NCBI GenBank assembly: GCA_913053915.1
Contig: CAJXGP010000128.1
Span: 1 to 6,372, forward strand
Length of the DNA: 6,372 nucleotides
Reading direction: 5' to 3'
From: an uncultured Ignavibacteriales bacterium
GTDB taxonomy: Bacteria; Bacteroidota; Ignavibacteria; Ignavibacteriales; Ignavibacteriaceae
The translations under genes were made by a program, and so were the position numbers. Shown here one piece after another: positions 6,356-6,372 of this stretch (its first letter is position 1; each line of letters starts with the position of its first letter). The notes beneath the pieces were generated by a model that was not told the DNA's origin, searched no databases, and saw only the letters and a program-made list of their open reading frames with translations.

Positions 6356-6372
6356 TGTCATTTCGACCGAAG
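6356..6372 (+). repeat. Partial dispersed repeat at the window edge (TGTCATTTCGACCGAAG)
   Basis: I recall TGTCATTTCGACCGAAG as the beginning of a REP-like intergenic repeat common in Bacteroidota and related genomes, usually continuing into a GGAG-AAATC-type second half. Only this first part lies inside the window. The identification rests on recall of the motif. Confidence 0.5.

Noticed and set aside
1..6372. CRISPR array, tRNA, rRNA or riboswitch
   Set aside because: No regularly spaced repeats, tRNA-like cloverleaf segments, conserved rRNA stretches or known riboswitch core motifs were seen.

Overview
This AT-rich window contains two large intact genes, both on the minus strand. Each encodes a soluble multi-domain sensor histidine kinase. 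Around them lie short remnants of other genes. The many-PAS, receiver-bearing kinases, the AT-rich spacers, and a partial copy at the right edge of a repeat I remember from Bacteroidota and Ignavibacteria genomes all suggest a Bacteroidota/Ignavibacteria-type bacterium. That assignment is an inference from recall and is not tested here.

Layout from left to right. Positions 85-312 (minus) hold a YwbE-family (DUF2196) reading frame without a usable start codon. It is joined at its first codon to a fragment of an insertion-sequence transposase (313-455, minus). Positions 451-470 may be a relic of that element's end. Positions 471-697 show no gene. Positions 698-2854 (minus) encode a 718-residue REC-PAS-PAS-HisKA-HATPase kinase. 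Its start codon directly follows the stop codon of a surviving CheB methylesterase C-terminus (2855-2995, minus), so this kinase probably came from a chemosensory-type cheB operon. Positions 2930-3188 carry protein-like plus-strand frames that I cannot identify. The rest of the spacer to 3413 has only small repeats and a weak hairpin. Positions 3414-6137 (minus) encode a 907-residue REC-PAS-PAS-PAS-HisKA-HATPase-REC hybrid kinase. Its upstream region (6138-6372) holds a Shine-Dalgarno-like site, two perfect inverted repeats and the edge of the dispersed repeat.

How the genes may work together: both kinases lack membrane segments and should sense cytoplasmic cues through PAS domains. The 907-residue protein can pass phosphate from His539 to Asp832 in its own C-terminal receiver. 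Its N-terminal receiver has Gly57 where the phosphoacceptor Asp belongs, so it is probably a non-phosphorylatable pseudo-receiver. The 718-residue protein has an intact N-terminal receiver (Asp54) that could accept phosphate from itself or from a partner. No DNA-binding output regulator and no Hpt protein is encoded here, so the output must lie elsewhere.

I found no convincing undescribed system. The most notable points are the degenerate receiver, the cheB remnant beside an intact kinase, and the transposase/ywbE junction. Together they suggest a region rearranged by mobile elements.
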